Positions 35,677-44,257 of a stretch of 46,044 bases of DNA are shown here, piece by piece (position 1 is the first letter of the stretch; each line of letters starts with the position of its first letter). The stretch is taken from positions 1 to 46,044 of the forward strand of contig NZ_FYEB01000025.1 of the NCBI RefSeq assembly GCF_900187445.1, written 5' to 3'. The DNA comes from Pseudomonas sp. Irchel s3b2 (GTDB taxonomy: Bacteria > Pseudomonadota > Gammaproteobacteria > Pseudomonadales > Pseudomonadaceae). The position numbers and the translations under genes are program-made. Under the pieces are notes generated by a model. It made no database searches, was not told the DNA's origin, and saw only the letters and a list, made by a program, of their open reading frames with translations.

Positions 35677-37998
35677 ATGACTCGTACTCGATCCCCTCGC
35701 ACTCCCAAAAAACCACCTTCCAAAGGCCTGCGCCCTTGGCTGGGATGGGCCCTTAAACTCAGCCTGGTCGGCCTTGTGGTGCTTGCCGGGTTTGCGGTTT
35801 ACCTCGACGCTGTGGTCCAGGAGAAGTTCTCCGGCAAGCGCTGGACCATCCCGGCCAAGGTATATGCACGCCCGCTCGAGCTGTTTACTGGCCAGAAGCT
35901 GAGCAAGGAAGACTTCCTCACCGAGCTCGATGCCTTGGGCTATCGACGCGAAGCGGTCAGCAACGGCCCCGGCGCGGCGGCGGTCAATGGCAATACTATC
36001 GAGTTGAATACCCGAGGCTTCCAGTTCTATGAAGGCATGGAGACGGCTCAGCCTGTGCGTGTGCGCTTCTCCGGCGATTACGTGGCCGAGCTCTCGGCGA
36101 CCAACGGTTCGAAGCTTTCTGTGGTGCGACTGGAGCCGCTGCTGATTGGCGGGATTTACCCGAAAAATCTTGAAGACCGCATCCTGATCAAGATCGATCA
36201 GGTTCCGCCTTATCTGCTCGAAACCCTGATTGCCGTAGAAGACCGGGATTTCTACAGCCACTGGGGCGTGTCGCCGAAGTCGATTGTCCGAGCCGTCTAC
36301 GTCAACACCTCGGGTGGCAAGATGACCCAGGGCGGCAGTACGCTGACGCAACAGTTGGTCAAGAACTTCTACCTCACCAGCGAACGCAGCCTGACCCGAA
36401 AGCTCACCGAAGCCATGATGGCGATGTTGCTTGAGCTGCATTACGACAAGCGCGAAATTCTTGAGGCTTACCTCAATGAAGTGTTCGTCGGCCAGGATGG
36501 CCAGCGCGCGGTGCACGGTTTTGGCCTCGCCAGCCAGTTCTTCTTCGGGCAGCCATTGTCCGAGCTGAAACTGCATCAAGTCGCTATGTTGGTGGGCATG
36601 GTCAAGGGGCCGTCCTATTACAACCCGCGTCGCAACCCTGAGCGGGCGCTGGAGCGGCGCAATCTGGTACTCGATGTTCTGAAGGAACAAGGCGTTGCCA
36701 CCGCCGAGCAGGTTGAGGCTGCGAAGAAAATGCCACTGGGTGTGACCACTCGCGGCAAGTTGGCTGATAGCTCGTTCCCGGGCTTCCTTGATCTGGTTAA
36801 ACGTCAGTTGCGCGAAGACTACCGCGACGAAGATTTGACCGAAGAGGGGCTGCGGATTTTCACCAGTTTCGACCCGATCCTGCAGATGAAAGCTGAAGCC
36901 TCGGTCAACGACACGTTCAAGCGTCTGGCCGGACGAAAGGGTTCCGATGAAGTTGAGGCGGCCATGGTCGTGACCAACCCGGAAACCGGCGAAGTCCAGG
37001 CGATGATTGGCAGCCGTCAGGCGGGTTTTGCCGGCTTCAACCGTGCGCTGGACGCGGTACGACCGATTGGTTCGTTGATCAAACCGGCGGTTTATCTGAC
37101 GGCCCTTGAGAAGCCGAGCCAGTACACGCTGACCAGTTGGCTGTCGGACGACTACTTCTCGGTCAAAGGTGCGGACGGTCAGGTCTGGAAACCGCAGAAC
37201 TATGATCGCCGTTCCCACGGTACGGTATTTCTTTATCAGGGCCTGGCGCATTCCTACAACCTGTCGACCGCGCGTCTCGGCTTGGCGGTGGGTGTGCCGA
37301 ATGTCTTGAAGACCCTGGCGCGTCTGGGGGTGAGTCGCGAGTTCCCGGCGTTCCCGTCGATGTTGCTGGGTGCCGGTGGCTTGACCCCGATCGAAGTGGC
37401 GACCATGTACCAGACGCTGGCCAACGGCGGGTTCAATACGCCGATGCGCGGGATTCGCAGTGTGTTGACTGCCGAAGGCGAACCACTCAAGCGTTATCCG
37501 TTTCAGATTCAGCAGCAATTCGATCCGGCGTCCATTTACCTGATCCAGAGCGCCATGCAGCGGGTCATGCGCGAGGGCACCGGCAGTTCGGTTTACAACG
37601 TGCTGCCGAAAACCCTGGCCCTGGCCGGCAAGACCGGCACCAGTAACGATTCGCGCGACAGCTGGTTTGCCGGTTTCAGTCAGGATCTGCTGGCTGTGGT
37701 CTGGTTGGGGCGCGATGATAACGGCAAGACGCCGTTCACCGGTGCCACCGGTGCGTTGCAGGTCTGGACCAGTTTTATGCGCAAGGCCGATCCGCTGCCG
37801 CTGGACATGCCGCAGCCGGACAACATTGTTCAGGCCTGGGTCGATTCGCGTACCGGGCAAGGTTCTGAAGGCAGCTGCCCAGGCGCAGTGCAGATGCCGT
37901 ATATTCGCGGCAGCGAACCGCCTCCCGGTGCTCCTTGCGGTGGCGAAAGCCCTTCCGCCGAATCGGTGATGGATTGGGTCAAGGGCTGGATGAATTAA
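35677..37998 (+). CDS. mrcB: Penicillin-binding protein 1B (transglycosylase/transpeptidase)
   Basis: A 773-residue class A PBP. A basic cytoplasmic start and one membrane anchor (LSLVGLVVLAGFAVYLDAVV, about 29-50) precede a UB2H-like domain, the glycosyltransferase with catalytic Glu in VEDRDFYSHWG and GGSTLTQQLVKNFYL, and the transpeptidase with the SxxK motif SLIK (in RPIGSLIKPAVYL), SYN in LAHSYNLST and KTGTS (GKTGTSNDSRDSWFAG). All active-site residues are present. It makes and cross-links peptidoglycan strands. Two downstream genes follow in close order. Confidence 0.97.
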   Translation: MTRTRSPRTPKKPPSKGLRPWLGWALKLSLVGLVVLAGFAVYLDAVVQEKFSGKRWTIPAKVYARPLELFTGQKLSKEDFLTELDALGYRREAVSNGPGAAAVNGNTIELNTRGFQFYEGMETAQPVRVRFSGDYVAELSATNGSKLSVVRLEPLLIGGIYPKNLEDRILIKIDQVPPYLLETLIAVEDRDFYSHWGVSPKSIVRAVYVNTSGGKMTQGGSTLTQQLVKNFYLTSERSLTRKLTEAMMAMLLELHYDKREILEAYLNEVFVGQDGQRAVHGFGLASQFFFGQPLSELKLHQVAMLVGMVKGPSYYNPRRNPERALERRNLVLDVLKEQGVATAEQVEAAKKMPLGVTTRGKLADSSFPGFLDLVKRQLREDYRDEDLTEEGLRIFTSFDPILQMKAEASVNDTFKRLAGRKGSDEVEAAMVVTNPETGEVQAMIGSRQAGFAGFNRALDAVRPIGSLIKPAVYLTALEKPSQYTLTSWLSDDYFSVKGADGQVWKPQNYDRRSHGTVFLYQGLAHSYNLSTARLGLAVGVPNVLKTLARLGVSREFPAFPSMLLGAGGLTPIEVATMYQTLANGGFNTPMRGIRSVLTAEGEPLKRYPFQIQQQFDPASIYLIQSAMQRVMREGTGSSVYNVLPKTLALAGKTGTSNDSRDSWFAGFSQDLLAVVWLGRDDNGKTPFTGATGALQVWTSFMRKADPLPLDMPQPDNIVQAWVDSRTGQGSEGSCPGAVQMPYIRGSEPPPGAPCGGESPSAESVMDWVKGWMN

Positions 37999-38014
37999 GC
38001 AAAGAGGGTTTCAA

Positions 38015-38749
38015 GTGAACAAGTGGTTGATTCCAGCAGTGACCGCCGTGGCTTTGCTCAGCGGCTGCTCCACCGTACAACGTGGTTCGATCCCGGTTGT
38101 GGATTCCGGCACCGCCGTCTCCAACAGCGAGCGGATTTCGGCGAATGGCGGTTACCGTCAGACGACGGTAAAACGTCCTGTGCAAGGCCAGACTCAGGCG
38201 ATCCCGCAAGGTGACACTGGTGTTGTTGTGATGGTGCCGGGTGGTGGTGCTGTTTCCTCGGCACCGATCAGCACTTCGCCGATTACCCCAGGCCCGATTA
38301 CTCCGGGGCCGATCGATACCTCGCCGGTCCAGTCGGCACCGATCAACCAGGGCAGCTACAGCATGCCATCGACGCCGAGCGGGATTCCTTCGGCGAGCTC
38401 CGGTGGTCTGTCTGCCGATGAGCAACTGGACGGACCGGTCCTGGCGTTGTTGACCACTGCCCAGCAGCAACAGGCCAGCGGCGATCTTAATGGCGCGTCC
38501 TCCAGCCTCGAGCGCGCCCAGCGTGTCGCGCCGCGTGAGCCGCAAGTGCTTTATCGCCTGGCCCAGGTGCGTATGGCCCAAGGCGATGCGGCCCAGGCCG
38601 AGCAATTCGCTCGTCGTGGTTTGACGTTCGCCAATGGTCGCCCGGCCCTTCAGGCCAGTCTGTGGAATTTGATCGCCCAGGCTCGTGAGAAGCAGGGTGA
38701 CTCCGCCGGTGCCGCGTTGGCGCGTCAGAAGGCCAAGGTTTCGCTGTGA
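38015..38749 (+). CDS. TPR-repeat lipoprotein downstream of mrcB
   Basis: A 244-residue lipoprotein with lipobox LLSGC (C18 lipidated). A Ser/Pro-rich linker with repeated ITPGPI/SAPI units (about 78-125) leads to tetratricopeptide repeats at about 140-235 (QASGDLNGASSSLERAQRVAPREPQVLYRLAQVRMAQGDAAQAEQFARRG). It follows mrcB by 16 bases. In other gammaproteobacteria, outer-membrane lipoproteins (LpoB/LpoP) activate class A PBPs. LpoP is a TPR lipoprotein encoded next to the mrcB (ponA) gene in P. aeruginosa; this is a likely LpoP, inferred from position, lipobox and TPRs. Confidence 0.88.
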   Translation: MNKWLIPAVTAVALLSGCSTVQRGSIPVVDSGTAVSNSERISANGGYRQTTVKRPVQGQTQAIPQGDTGVVVMVPGGGAVSSAPISTSPITPGPITPGPIDTSPVQSAPINQGSYSMPSTPSGIPSASSGGLSADEQLDGPVLALLTTAQQQQASGDLNGASSSLERAQRVAPREPQVLYRLAQVRMAQGDAAQAEQFARRGLTFANGRPALQASLWNLIAQAREKQGDSAGAALARQKAKVSL

Positions 38750-39084
38750 TGGATGCCCGCTTCCCGAAGATTGCCGAGCAATTGCTGTTGATCGAGCGCG
38801 AACTGCGTGTTCAGGGCTGGTGGGACGATGTTGCTCCGTCCATTGAAGCGCTTTCCAGTGTCGAGCCGTTCTCGGTAGATACACTGGAATTTGAGCAATG
38901 GCTGCAATGGATCTTCCTGCCAAGAATGAAGTCGATCCTGGAACAAAACCTGCCATTGCCCAATGCGTCGGGGATCCAGGAAATGGCCGAAATGGTCTTC
39001 GCCGCCCGCAACGTTCAGGGCAAGGATCGGCAGCTTCAGGTCTTGCTCAAAGAGTTCGATCTGTTGATTACCGCCTCCCGCTGA
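38749..39084 (+). CDS. yqcC: YqcC family protein
   Basis: A 111-residue protein with the YqcC (DUF446) pattern, FEQWLQWIFLPRMKSILEQNLPLPNASGIQEMAEMVF (about 48-84). It is all-helical and cytoplasmic, with no known function; in E. coli the homologue is next to the tRNA-modification gene truC. ATG 38749 overlaps the lipoprotein stop (TGATG), so it is co-translated with mrcB and lpoP. Family call firm, function open. Confidence 0.88.
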   Translation: MDARFPKIAEQLLLIERELRVQGWWDDVAPSIEALSSVEPFSVDTLEFEQWLQWIFLPRMKSILEQNLPLPNASGIQEMAEMVFAARNVQGKDRQLQVLLKEFDLLITASR

Positions 39085-39507
39085 CTACTGGCAGTTTTTC
39101 GCAATCTGTTTCTGTGCTTCGGTGATGCGCTCCTGTCGTTGTTGGTCGGTCAGGCGGCGCATCTCACCGTCGACATCCTCCCGTAGTCGCGGATTGTTCT
39201 GCAGTTGAGCCAGGTTCGTTCGGGCTTGTTCGCAGAATGTTTTTAGCTGGGCTTGCTGCTCGGCGATCTGCTTTTTCACTTTGTTGTCGATGGCCTGTTG
39301 ATCTCCTATGACGTTGCTGTGCGTTGGCGTACTCGGTTTGCCGACGGGCGGGGCGGGCGTCACCACGAGGGTGGGCTCGCGGCCTGGGGGCGGTTGTGCA
39401 TCGAAATGGGTAACGCCCTGGGCATCGACCCATTTATAGATCTGACCCGCCGTGCACAAAGGGCTCAGGATGATAAGCAACCCGGCGGTGAAGAAGAGCG
39501 TTCGCAT
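39085..39507 (-). CDS. DUF4124-domain secreted protein
   Basis: A 140-residue protein with a Sec signal (MRTLFFTAGLLIILSPLCTAG, cleavage near 21) and a DUF4124 domain (IYKWVDAQGVTHFDAQPPPGRE, about 22-43), a WD-like motif of unknown function, then a long Gln/Arg-rich helical tail predicted as coiled coil (about 70-137). ATG at 39507 has AAGGAAA upstream; the frame from 39546 adds an unlikely extension. It converges with yqcC; stop codons abut at 39084/39085. Confidence 0.85.
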   Translation of the reverse strand: MRTLFFTAGLLIILSPLCTAGQIYKWVDAQGVTHFDAQPPPGREPTLVVTPAPPVGKPSTPTHSNVIGDQQAIDNKVKKQIAEQQAQLKTFCEQARTNLAQLQNNPRLREDVDGEMRRLTDQQRQERITEAQKQIAKNCQ

Positions 39508-39691
39508 GCCATTTCCTTGTCGTGAGTGCGCAATCGAAGCTAACACAGTTGCGGTTTAAAGGTTTTTTCTTGCGTTCTCATGCGCTTAGTTCGAATAAAG
39601 CACATTGACGGCTTGACTTGGAGAGGGCGAAACAGAAGAATCCAAAGTCCGCTGTAGAGGGACTGCCAGAAGCAGACCCACTCGGTAGATC
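39508..39691. other. Gene-free ilv upstream region
   Basis: No gene is seen. TTGACG and TTGACT near 39606-39620 are possible -35 boxes for the ilv leader transcript, but I cannot fix a matching -10. Everything after 39691 is taken by the candidate leader peptide and the short remaining leader. Confidence 0.35.
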
Positions 39692-39808
39692 ATGAGGCGC
39701 ACATCCGCGCCGACCTGTTACACCCGCAACGCGTTACCTCGCGCTGGGTGGGAAAGGCCCGCAACACTTGGGACGATCCCAATACTTGCTCAGTCAGTGC
39801 TGACGTAG
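39692..39808 (+). CDS. Candidate ilv leader peptide (38 codons)
   Basis: An ATG at 39692 opens 38 codons ending at TAG (39806-39808). The last 13 residues read LGTIPILAQSVLT, with Leu three times, Ile twice and Val once, the amino acids whose pathway it precedes. It lies about 100 bases before ilvI. A weak stem (CCGTCC/GGGCGG, about 39860-39885) follows before the gene. This resembles an attenuation leader, but no textbook terminator/antiterminator pair can be confirmed by eye and the ribosome site is poor. Confidence 0.45.
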   Translation: MRRTSAPTCYTRNALPRAGWERPATLGTIPILAQSVLT

Positions 39809-39907
39809 TCGGCGACCACCGTCGCTCATGCTCTGCTGAGAAGTAAACCTATTAAGACCCGTCCTCATGTATGTGGGCGGTATTCTGGCGTTTTAGAGGT
39901 GAACAAC

Positions 39908-41632
39908 GTGGAGCTTTTATCTGGCGGTGAGATGCTCGTCCGCTTTTTGCGTGACGAAGGCGTCAAATATATCTACGGGTACCCGGGCGGTGCTCTTCTT
40001 CATGTCTATGATGCCCTGTTCAAAGAACCGGAAGTGACCCACATCCTGGTTCGTCATGAACAGGCTGCGACCCATATGGCCGACGGCTACGCCCGTGCCA
40101 CCGGTAAAGCCGGCGTGGTACTGGTAACTTCCGGTCCGGGCGCAACCAACGCCATCACCGGTATTGCCACGGCCTACATGGACTCCATTCCGATGGTGGT
40201 CATTTCCGGCCAAGTGCCGAGCACCATGGTAGGTACCGACGCTTTCCAGGAAACCGACATGATCGGTATTTCCCGGCCGATCGTGAAACACAGCTTCATG
40301 ATCAAGCACGCGTCGGAAATCCCGGAAGTCATGAAGAAAGCGTTCTACCTGGCGCAATCCGGTCGTCCTGGTCCGGTCGTTGTCGATATCCCGAAAGACA
40401 TGACCAACCCGGCCGAGAAGTTCGAATACATCTTCCCGAAAAAAGCCAAGCTGCGTTCCTACAGCCCGGCTGTTCGTGGTCACTCCGGGCAAATCCGCAA
40501 GGCAGCTGAAATGCTCCTGGCGGCCAAGCGTCCTGTGCTTTATGCAGGCGGCGGTGTGATTCTCGGTGGCGGCTCCGCGCCGCTGACCGAGCTGGCGAAG
40601 ATGCTCAACCTGCCAGTGACCAATACCCTGATGGGCCTGGGTGCCTACCCTGGCACCGACCGTCAGTTCATCGGCATGCTCGGCATGCACGGCAGCTACA
40701 CCGCCAACCTGGCGATGCACCATGCCGACGTGATCCTTGCAGTCGGCGCGCGTTTCGATGATCGCGTGATCAACGGCCCGGCCAAGTTCTGTCCGAACGC
40801 CAAGATCATTCATATCGACATCGACCCGGCTTCGATCTCCAAGACCATCAAGGCAGACGTGCCTATCGTCGGTCCGGTCGAGAGTGTCCTGACCGAAATG
40901 GTCGCGATCCTCAAGGAAATCGGCGAGACCCCGAACAAGGAGTCCGTTGCCAGTTGGTGGAAGCAAGTCGATGAGTGGCGCGGTGACCGCGGCCTGTTCC
41001 CTTACGACAAGGGCGATGGCAGCGTGATCAAGCCGCAGACCGTGATCGAAACCCTGTGCGAAGTGACCAAGGGCGATGCCTTTGTAGCCTCGGACGTAGG
41101 TCAGCATCAAATGTTCGCGGCGCAATACTACAAGTTCAACAAGCCAAACCGCTGGATCAACTCCGGTGGTCTGGGCACCATGGGCTTCGGATTCCCGGCA
41201 GCCATGGGTATCAAGCTGAACTTCCCGGATGACGACGTCGCCTGCGTAACGGGCGAGGGCAGCATCCAGATGAACATTCAGGAACTGTCGACCTGCCTGC
41301 AATATGGTTTGCCGGTAAAAATCGTCATCCTGAACAATGGTGTGCTGGGTATGGTTCGCCAGTGGCAGGACATGAGTTATGGCAGCCGCCACTCGCACTC
41401 CTACATGGAATCGTTGCCTGACTTCGTCAAGCTGGCCGAGGCCTATGGTCACGTTGGCGTGCGTATCACCGAATCGAAAGATTTGAAGTCGAAGATGGAA
41501 GAGGCGTTCGCCATGAAAGATCGCCTGGTGGTTATCGATATTTCGGTCGACACCAGCGAGCACGTCTACCCGATGCAGATCAAAGACGGCTCCATGCGCG
41601 ATATGTGGCTGAGCAAGACGGAGCGTACTTAA
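39908..41632 (+). CDS. ilvI: Acetolactate synthase large subunit
   Basis: A 574-residue ThDP-dependent enzyme forming acetolactate/acetohydroxybutyrate, the first step of branched-chain amino acid synthesis. The ThDP-activating Glu lies in RHEQAATHMADGYARATG (about 49-66), and the ThDP/Mg motif is GEGSIQMNIQELSTCLQYGLPVKIVILNN (about 450-478). GTG 39908 follows GAGGTGA with 6-base spacing and gives the usual 574 residues; a GTG at 39899 lies within that ribosome site. ilvH follows 2 bases downstream. Confidence 0.95.
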   Translation: MELLSGGEMLVRFLRDEGVKYIYGYPGGALLHVYDALFKEPEVTHILVRHEQAATHMADGYARATGKAGVVLVTSGPGATNAITGIATAYMDSIPMVVISGQVPSTMVGTDAFQETDMIGISRPIVKHSFMIKHASEIPEVMKKAFYLAQSGRPGPVVVDIPKDMTNPAEKFEYIFPKKAKLRSYSPAVRGHSGQIRKAAEMLLAAKRPVLYAGGGVILGGGSAPLTELAKMLNLPVTNTLMGLGAYPGTDRQFIGMLGMHGSYTANLAMHHADVILAVGARFDDRVINGPAKFCPNAKIIHIDIDPASISKTIKADVPIVGPVESVLTEMVAILKEIGETPNKESVASWWKQVDEWRGDRGLFPYDKGDGSVIKPQTVIETLCEVTKGDAFVASDVGQHQMFAAQYYKFNKPNRWINSGGLGTMGFGFPAAMGIKLNFPDDDVACVTGEGSIQMNIQELSTCLQYGLPVKIVILNNGVLGMVRQWQDMSYGSRHSHSYMESLPDFVKLAEAYGHVGVRITESKDLKSKMEEAFAMKDRLVVIDISVDTSEHVYPMQIKDGSMRDMWLSKTERT

Positions 41633-41634
41633 TC

Positions 41635-42126
41635 ATGCGGCACATTATTTCCTTGCTTCTGGAAAACGAACCGGGCGCTCTGTCTCGTGTAGTCGGCCTG
41701 TTCTCGCAGCGCAACTACAACATCGAAAGCCTGACCGTGGCACCCACTGAAGACCCGACCCTGTCGCGTCTGACGCTGACCACTGTCGGCCATGATGAAG
41801 TCATCGAGCAGATCACCAAGAACCTGAACAAACTGATCGAAGTGGTCAAATTGGTCGACCTGTCGGAGAGTGCTCACATCGAGCGCGAACTGATGCTGGT
41901 CAAGGTCAAGGCTACCGGCGCCCAGCGCGCCGAGATCAAGCGCACCACCGATATTTATCGTGGGCAGATCGTTGATGTCAGCGCTAGCGTGTATACCGTT
42001 CAATTGACCGGTACCAGCGACAAGCTCGACAGCTTCATTCAATCGATCGGGACTGCCTCGATTCTGGAAACCGTACGCAGTGGCGTCACCGGGATTGCCC
42101 GCGGCGACAAAGTACTGAGCATCTAA
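41635..42126 (+). CDS. ilvH: Acetolactate synthase small (regulatory) subunit
   Basis: A 163-residue ACT-domain protein (MRHIISLLLENEPGALSRVVGLFSQRNYNIESLTV, 1-35, then a second ACT-like domain from about 80). It binds valine and confers feedback inhibition on IlvI. It starts two bases after the ilvI stop and is followed by ilvC after 48 bases. Length and motifs are standard. Confidence 0.96.
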   Translation: MRHIISLLLENEPGALSRVVGLFSQRNYNIESLTVAPTEDPTLSRLTLTTVGHDEVIEQITKNLNKLIEVVKLVDLSESAHIERELMLVKVKATGAQRAEIKRTTDIYRGQIVDVSASVYTVQLTGTSDKLDSFIQSIGTASILETVRSGVTGIARGDKVLSI

Positions 42127-42174
42127 ACCAAATTAGCGAATGGCCTGAACGGCCAGGATATAGAGGGGAATTTC

Positions 42175-43191
42175 ATGAAAGTTTATTACGAAAAAGACTG
42201 CGACCTGTCGATCATCCAGGGCAAGAAAGTTGCCATCATCGGTTACGGTTCCCAGGGCCACGCTCAAGCGTGCAACCTGAAAGACTCCGGCGTTGACGTA
42301 ACTGTTGGTCTGCGTAAAGGTTCGGCCACTGTTGCCAAAGCTGAAGCCCACGGCCTGAAAGTGACTGACGTTGCTTCCGCCGTAGCGGCTGCCGACCTGG
42401 TCATGATCCTGACCCCGGACGAGTTCCAGTCTACCCTGTACAAGAACGAAATCGAGCCGAACATCAAGAAAGGCGCCACCCTGGCCTTCTCCCACGGTTT
42501 CGCGATTCACTACAACCAGGTTGTACCGCGCGCTGACCTCGACGTGATCATGATCGCGCCAAAAGCACCGGGCCACACCGTGCGTTCCGAGTTCGTCAAA
42601 GGCGGCGGTATCCCTGACCTGATCGCTATCTACCAGGATGCTTCGGGCAACGCCAAAAACGTTGCACTGTCCTACGCTGCCGGCGTTGGTGGCGGTCGTA
42701 CCGGCATCATCGAAACCACGTTCAAGGACGAGACTGAAACCGACCTGTTCGGCGAACAAGCCGTTCTGTGCGGCGGTACCGTTGAACTGGTAAAAGCCGG
42801 TTTCGAAACCCTGGTTGAAGCTGGCTACGCGCCGGAAATGGCCTACTTCGAATGCCTGCACGAACTGAAACTGATCGTTGACCTCATGTACGAAGGCGGT
42901 ATCGCCAACATGAACTACTCGATCTCCAATAACGCTGAGTACGGCGAGTACGTAACCGGTCCGGAAGTGATCAACGCCGAATCTCGTCAGGCCATGCGCA
43001 ACGCCCTGAAACGTATTCAGGACGGCGAATACGCCAAGATGTTCATCAGCGAAGGCGCCACCGGCTATCCTTCGATGACCGCCAAGCGTCGTAACAACGC
43101 CGCTCACGGTATCGAAATCATCGGTGAGCAACTGCGCTCCATGATGCCGTGGATCGGTGCCAACAAGATCGTCGACAAAGCCAAGAACTAA
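42175..43191 (+). CDS. ilvC: Ketol-acid reductoisomerase (NADP+)
   Basis: A 338-residue class I enzyme. The Rossmann motif GYGSQGHAQACNLKDSG (about 24-40) and NADPH-specific basic loop (GLRKGSATV) are followed by the knotted helical domain with the Mg-binding D and E residues in GIIETTFKDETETDLFGEQAVLCGG (about 181-205). It catalyses isomero-reduction of acetolactate to dihydroxyisovalerate. It is the last gene of ilvIHC and has a strong terminator. Confidence 0.97.
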   Translation: MKVYYEKDCDLSIIQGKKVAIIGYGSQGHAQACNLKDSGVDVTVGLRKGSATVAKAEAHGLKVTDVASAVAAADLVMILTPDEFQSTLYKNEIEPNIKKGATLAFSHGFAIHYNQVVPRADLDVIMIAPKAPGHTVRSEFVKGGGIPDLIAIYQDASGNAKNVALSYAAGVGGGRTGIIETTFKDETETDLFGEQAVLCGGTVELVKAGFETLVEAGYAPEMAYFECLHELKLIVDLMYEGGIANMNYSISNNAEYGEYVTGPEVINAESRQAMRNALKRIQDGEYAKMFISEGATGYPSMTAKRRNNAAHGIEIIGEQLRSMMPWIGANKIVDKAKN

Positions 43192-43208
43192 GTCCCGAGC
43201 TTGTACGG

Positions 43209-43234
43209 AAAACGCGGCCTAGGCCGCGTTTTTT
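43209..43234 (+). terminator. Rho-independent terminator of ilvIHC
   Basis: AAAACGCGGC pairs with GCCGCGTTTT around CTAG, inside the palindrome CGCGGCCTAGGCCGCG, and runs into six T residues 15 bases after the ilvC stop. Confidence 0.93.
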
Positions 43235-43336
43235 CGTTTGGATCCGCCGGTTCTGGTATAAAGCTGCATTGTTTGTGGCCGAACCGTCGTCCCAGACACC
43301 TGTCGAAACTTTCCACCCGTTACAAGGTAAATGTCC

Positions 43337-44194
43337 ATGAGCGAACGTCCCGAAGAGCCAAAGCAGGCTTCTGACGCCGAAAGCCTTCTGCCTATCGATG
43401 AACACATCGAAGAAGGGCATGACGCTGAAGGCCGTAAAGTCCGGCATCGTGGTATCTATCTTCTGCCGAATCTGTTCACCACTGCGAACCTCTTCGCAGG
43501 GTTCTATTCCATCATCAACTCGATGAGCGCCCAGAGTGCCTTGAGTGCCGGTGATGCGATCGGCGCGAGCAAATATTTTGCGTTTGCCGCGATCGCGATT
43601 TTCGTCGCCATGGTACTCGACGGCCTCGACGGTCGTGTTGCCCGTATGACCAATACCCAAAGTGCTTTCGGTGCCGAGTACGACTCGCTGTCGGACATGG
43701 TTGCCTTTGGTGTGGCGCCGGCATTGCTGGCATTCGGCTGGGCCTTGGGTGACATGGGCAAGGTCGGCTGGATGGTCGCCTTCATCTATGTAGCGGGGGC
43801 GGCATTACGTCTGGCTCGTTTCAACACTCAGGTCGGCACTGCAGACAAACGTTACTTCATCGGTCTGGCCAGCCCGGCTGCCGCCGGTGTGGTCGCGGGC
43901 ATTGTCTGGGCATTCAGCGATTACGGCATTCAGGGTTCCAAGATGTCGTTCCTGGTTGCACTGATGGTTGCCGCCGCTGGCATGCTGATGGTCAGTAACA
44001 TCAAGTACAACAGCTTCAAGGAGCTGGACTTGAAGGGGCGCGTTCCTTTTGTCGCGATACTCGCAGTGGTATTGGTATTCGCCGTTGTGTTCAGTGATCC
44101 GCCGCGCATTCTGCTGCTGGTTTTCCTCGGCTATGCGGCTTCCGGGCCGGTGCAGTACCTGTTACGCCTTCGTCGGCACAAAAAAGCCGAGTGA
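43337..44194 (+). CDS. pssA: CDP-diacylglycerol--serine O-phosphatidyltransferase
   Basis: A 285-residue membrane enzyme that makes phosphatidylserine. The CDP-alcohol phosphotransferase motif DGLDGRVARMTNTQSAFGAEYDSLSD (about 96-121) contains the D-G-x2-A-R-x8-G-x3-D-x3-D pattern complete. About seven membrane spans are visible. ATG 43337 (MSERPEEPKQ) is preferred to the ATG at 43331 because AAGG lies 9 bases before it and only 3 before the other. It is a single gene between ilvC and msrP. Confidence 0.94.
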   Translation: MSERPEEPKQASDAESLLPIDEHIEEGHDAEGRKVRHRGIYLLPNLFTTANLFAGFYSIINSMSAQSALSAGDAIGASKYFAFAAIAIFVAMVLDGLDGRVARMTNTQSAFGAEYDSLSDMVAFGVAPALLAFGWALGDMGKVGWMVAFIYVAGAALRLARFNTQVGTADKRYFIGLASPAAAGVVAGIVWAFSDYGIQGSKMSFLVALMVAAAGMLMVSNIKYNSFKELDLKGRVPFVAILAVVLVFAVVFSDPPRILLLVFLGYAASGPVQYLLRLRRHKKAE

Positions 44195-44257
44195 TGTAAT
44201 TTCCCTCATACTCCGCAGTCTATGGGTGCATCTGTCCTCCAAAGCTGCGGAGTTGTC

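Noticed and set aside
35629..37860. 743-codon minus-strand ORF across mrcB
   Set aside because: It is the complement of a strong, complete PBP1b gene and gives a low-complexity His/Arg/Gln-rich protein; typical of GC-rich antisense frames.
39917..41563. 548-codon minus-strand ORF opposite ilvI
   Set aside because: It is antisense to a complete acetolactate synthase gene and has no domain.
43238..43262. A pssA promoter with TATAAA at 43257-43262
   Set aside because: No -35 with a suitable spacing was found; the hexamer alone is not enough.
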